NCBI GenBank assembly: GCA_027082895.1
Contig: JALWTJ010000079.1
Coordinates: 1-8,625 of the forward strand
DNA from: Hyphomicrobiales bacterium
GTDB lineage: Bacteria > Pseudomonadota > Alphaproteobacteria > Rhizobiales > Devosiaceae
DNA length: 8,625 bases
Direction of reading: 5' to 3'
Shown here one piece after another: positions 5,996 through 8,625 of the stretch; the first letter of the stretch is position 1, and each line of letters starts with the position of its first letter. The notes below the pieces were generated by a model that did not search any database, had not been told where the DNA came from, and saw only the letters and a list, made by a program, of their open reading frames with translations. Made by a program: the position numbers and the translations under genes.

Positions 5996-7126
5996 ATGGG
6001 CCGGCTGAAACTTGACAATATCCACAAGTCCTTCGGAAGCGTCGAGGTGATCAAGGGGGTTTCCCTGGACATACCCCACGGCGAATTTGTCGTGTTCGTG
6101 GGCCCGTCCGGCTGCGGCAAGTCCACCCTTTTGCGCATGATCGCCGGGCTGGAAGAAATCACGTCGGGAACCGTGGAAATCGAAAACAAGGTGGTGAACA
6201 ATTTACCGCCGGTCAAGCGCGGCATTGCCATGGTGTTCCAGTCCTATGCCCTCTATCCGCACATGACGGTTTTTGAGAACATTGCCTTTCCGTTGCGGGT
6301 GGAAAAACTTCCCCAGGCCGAGGTCGAAGCCAAGGTGAAGGAAGCCTCCGGCATTCTCAAGCTGGACGATCGGCTCAAGCACAAGCCGGGGCAGCTTTCA
6401 GGCGGCCAGCGCCAGCGTGTTGCCATTGGCCGCGCCATCGTGCGCGAGCCTTCCGTGTTTCTGTTCGATGAACCCCTGTCCAATCTGGACGCGGCCCTGC
6501 GCGCGGAAATGCGGGTGGAACTGGCCAAGCTGCACCATGATCTTGATGCCACCATGGTCTATGTGACCCACGACCAGGTGGAAGCCATGACCATGGCCGA
6601 TCGCATCGTGGTGCTGGATGACGGAAAGATTGCCCAGGTCGGTTCACCCCTGGAACTTTACCACCGGCCCGACAATATCTTTGTCGCCGGGTTCATCGGC
6701 AATCCGAAAATGAACTTTATCTCCGTGGAATGCATCGGCGCCACGAAGGACGGCATGAAGGTGCGCTTCGCCGAAGGCAGCGAACTGGAACTGCCCGTGG
6801 TGCCCCGCAAGGGCATGGAGGGCAAGAAGCTTACCCTTGGCATGCGCCCCGAACACACCAACCTTGAAGAGCGCGATGTCAATCTGCATATCACCCCCAA
6901 TGTCATTGAACGGCTGGGCATTCATACGGTTGTCTATGCCACCTTTGATGTCGGCGGCGATCCGGTGTCCTGCCTGCTGCCGGGCAGCGCGCCCCTGAAG
7001 ATCGGGGAATCCCTGGCCATCAGCCTGAACGCTGAGGATTGCCACCTGTTTGATCCGGACGGACAGGCATTCCGGCGCACCGGCGAGCTGACGGAAATCG
7101 ACGAAAGTCTGCTCACCCACGAGTAG
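5996..7126 (+). CDS. Sugar ABC transporter ATP-binding protein, MalK/UgpC type
   Basis: A 376-residue cytoplasmic ATPase that powers the importer as a dimer under the two permeases. All nucleotide-binding motifs are intact: Walker A GPSGCGKST (36-44), Q-loop Gln82, signature LSGGQRQR (134-141), Walker B VFLFDEP (154-160) with catalytic Glu159, D-loop SNLD (162-165) and switch His192. After about residue 235 comes the MalK-type C-terminal OB/TOBE domain, with GMRPEH (282-287) as a landmark. The length is normal for the family. ATG 5996 is chosen over an in-frame TTG at 5981, since MGRLKLDNI is the usual N terminus of these proteins and GAGGAAG (5983-5989) is well placed. It is the last gene of the operon, followed by a terminator. 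In MalK the C-terminal domain can bind regulators; nothing visible shows this here. Confidence 0.97.
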   Translation: MGRLKLDNIHKSFGSVEVIKGVSLDIPHGEFVVFVGPSGCGKSTLLRMIAGLEEITSGTVEIENKVVNNLPPVKRGIAMVFQSYALYPHMTVFENIAFPLRVEKLPQAEVEAKVKEASGILKLDDRLKHKPGQLSGGQRQRVAIGRAIVREPSVFLFDEPLSNLDAALRAEMRVELAKLHHDLDATMVYVTHDQVEAMTMADRIVVLDDGKIAQVGSPLELYHRPDNIFVAGFIGNPKMNFISVECIGATKDGMKVRFAEGSELELPVVPRKGMEGKKLTLGMRPEHTNLEERDVNLHITPNVIERLGIHTVVYATFDVGGDPVSCLLPGSAPLKIGESLAISLNAEDCHLFDPDGQAFRRTGELTEIDESLLTHE

Positions 7127-7175
7127 TGTTTTCCTGCGGGCGGAGCCAACCGTCCATTCCTTCCATGATCCCTTG

Positions 7176-7201
7176 CCCGGCCCTTGTGGCCGGGTCTTTT
7201 T
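7176..7201 (+). terminator. Rho-independent terminator of the sugar ABC operon
   Basis: A perfect 7-bp GC stem (CCCGGCC 7176-7182 with GGCCGGG 7188-7194) closes a CTTGT loop and is followed by TCTTTTT (7195-7201). It lies 50 bases after the ATPase stop. The T-run reaches the stop codon of the convergent minus-strand gene (7200-7202). On the minus strand the same hairpin is followed by CAAGGG rather than a T-run, so it should terminate the plus-strand transcript better than the opposite one. Confidence 0.88.
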
Positions 7202-8625
7202 ATCTGGCGGTATCCGCGCAGATGGGCCAGATGTCCCGCCGCGCCTTTTCGTACATCGTTCGGCGCGGATCGTTCGGGTAGGGGCTGCCGGCCGAACAAT
7301 AAAGGATGTCGCGGGCGATGGGGGAAAAGGATGCATGGAAATGGTTCGTTGATTTTACCACCAGCACGTCCTTGTCCTGCGGCGTGATCCCCACCACGCT
7401 GAACATGGTCGGATCGAAGCATTGGGCCCGCACGGAATTCAGAACCACCTCGATGCCATCCATGCGTATGGCCGCCGCATCCCCGATTGGCACAAGGCTG
7501 TCCCCGAACCGGATTTCCGCCTGCCGGACGGTGCGCAGTACCGTGACCCTTGCATCAATCGGCATGCCGGTACCCGGCGCCGACTTGGCGCCAAAACGCA
7601 AGGGAATTTCCGCTCCGGCACCCGCCGCATGGCAAATCTGTACCGCCACCGGATCCCAGATTGAGCCGAAAGCGATATTGGTCAGATTTTTCCGGCGGGC
7701 CAGTTCCAGCAGAACCGTTGAATCCCCCGCCGTGCCGCCCCCCGGATTATCCCACATATCGGCAATGACAACCGGCCCGCTGCCCTTTGAAACGGCCCTG
7801 TCCAGCGCCTCTTGTGCCCCCAGCTGCCGGGGCATGAAGTTCCCCCGCTGCCGATAGAGTTCTTCGCCGATCTGTCGGGCGATGCGCGCGCCTTTGGCCG
7901 GTTGATCATCCGTCACCACCAGCACCCGGGTGCCCATTTCGGGCACATCCCCGGCCATGAACCCGTGAACGATGGAAATGGAAAGAACATCCGGATCCGT
8001 TTCTTCGCGCTTGCGCATTCCGGCAACGATGGAGCGCATGGGCTCGTGCGAGGTGGGAAAGACATCGATCATCCGGCAGTCATGAACCGACATCACCGGT
8101 TGAACCTGCCCCAAGAGGGTCTTTCGGGCCAGGGACCACAGATTTTCCGCTTCGGCAACGAAATCCGTATGCGGAAACTCCTTGAACGCAATGAGAAAAT
8201 CCGCCGCTTCCACCCGCTTTGCCGTCAGGTGACTGTGGGGGTCGAACTCGGCGCAAACAAGAATGTCGGGGCCGACAATGTCGCGAATGCGGCTGAGAAA
8301 ATTCCCCTCCGGATCGTCGTAACCGCTGGCAACCATGGCGCCATGTATCCCCAGAACCACCCCGTCCACCGGCAAGGCCGCCCGCAACTGATCAAGGATT
8401 TCGTCCCGCAGCCCTTCGTAGGTTTCCCGGTTGACCAGCCCGGCCGGGTCGGCCCATGCGGCCGTTCCTTCGACCAACGTCCAGCCATGACGGGCACAGA
8501 AGGCGCGGCCCACCGTCAGGGGCGCCGAACACAGGGTGGGGGTTTCCGGATGGCTGCCCGGCGGGGCATAAAGGGAGGCTTCAAACGCCCGCCGGTCGAT
8601 GCACACGGGGGAAAAGGTGTTGGTT
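7200..8625 (-). CDS. M81 family metallopeptidase / MlrC family protein (5' end outside the window)
   Basis: About 474 codons are visible, ending in TAA (7200-7202 on the plus strand). The reading frame runs open to the right edge, where it reads TNTFSP just before the GTG at 8604-8606. This is the second half of the family's N-terminal HETNTFSP block, so that GTG is an internal valine and the true start lies a little beyond 8625. Numbering from that valine, conserved pieces are LGIHGAMV (85-92), AEFDPHSHLT (119-128, with Asp122 and His124 as likely zinc ligands), FPHTDF (144-149, His146 as a third ligand), DNPGGGTAGDST (286-297) and KSTNHFHASF (418-427). These cover both the N-terminal and C-terminal MlrC domains. 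The family is named after the microcystin-degrading MlrC enzyme of sphingomonads. Most members occur in bacteria with no microcystin pathway and probably hydrolyse other small amide or peptide compounds, so the substrate here is unknown. The gene converges on the sugar operon; no shared function is implied. Confidence 0.93.
   Translation of the reverse strand, partial: TNTFSPVCIDRRAFEASLYAPPGSHPETPTLCSAPLTVGRAFCARHGWTLVEGTAAWADPAGLVNRETYEGLRDEILDQLRAALPVDGVVLGIHGAMVASGYDDPEGNFLSRIRDIVGPDILVCAEFDPHSHLTAKRVEAADFLIAFKEFPHTDFVAEAENLWSLARKTLLGQVQPVMSVHDCRMIDVFPTSHEPMRSIVAGMRKREETDPDVLSISIVHGFMAGDVPEMGTRVLVVTDDQPAKGARIARQIGEELYRQRGNFMPRQLGAQEALDRAVSKGSGPVVIADMWDNPGGGTAGDSTVLLELARRKNLTNIAFGSIWDPVAVQICHAAGAGAEIPLRFGAKSAPGTGMPIDARVTVLRTVRQAEIRFGDSLVPIGDAAAIRMDGIEVVLNSVRAQCFDPTMFSVVGITPQDKDVLVVKSTNHFHASFSPIARDILYCSAGSPYPNDPRRTMYEKARRDIWPICADTAR

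Noticed and set aside
4778..6079. 433-codon minus-strand frame across the binding-protein gene
   Set aside because: Same explanation: it crosses a clear gene boundary and a terminator-like hairpin, and the low-complexity product has no motifs.
1..8625. CRISPR arrays, insertion sequences, tRNA genes, attachment sites
   Set aside because: No regularly spaced repeats, transposase motifs, terminal inverted repeats or tRNA-like cloverleafs were found on reading both strands by eye.

Overview
The window reads as ordinary, gene-dense chromosome of a GC-rich Gram-negative bacterium. An alphaproteobacterium is most likely, judged from the base composition, the UgpC/MalK-type sugar ABC genes and the secreted YxFxxD-type protein, but no rRNA or other marker confirms this. 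No mobile element, CRISPR array, tRNA or rRNA gene is visible.

Layout. (1) Positions 1-141 hold the last 46 codons of a class I aldolase of the DhnA/LsrF type, followed by a compact rho-independent terminator. (2) Positions 295-687 encode a small exported protein of the COG4315 'secreted repeat' family, with its own terminator at 741-772. (3) A tightly packed plus-strand operon runs from 981 to 7126: a CutC-family TIM-barrel protein, a Gfo/Idh/MocA oxidoreductase, two MalF/MalG-type permeases, a periplasmic sugar-binding protein and a MalK/UgpC-type ATPase. Three of the junctions overlap or nearly abut (GTG start overlapping TGA, 8-bp spacing, 8-bp overlap). A 10-bp hairpin lies between the binding-protein and ATPase genes, and a rho-independent terminator ends the unit. 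(4) A convergent minus-strand gene of the MlrC/M81 metallopeptidase family fills 7200 to the right edge. Its start lies outside the window.

Working together: the ABC genes form a complete CUT1-type importer (binding protein, two permeases, ATPase). The oxidoreductase probably acts on the imported sugar, polyol or derivative. CutC, translationally coupled to the oxidoreductase, is more simply explained as another enzyme or accessory of the same catabolic route than as a copper protein. The substrate cannot be read from the sequence. No regulator, kinase or glycoside hydrolase lies in the operon as visible. The most interesting point is the CutC-oxidoreductase pairing at the head of a sugar transporter operon. 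I see no clearly new system.
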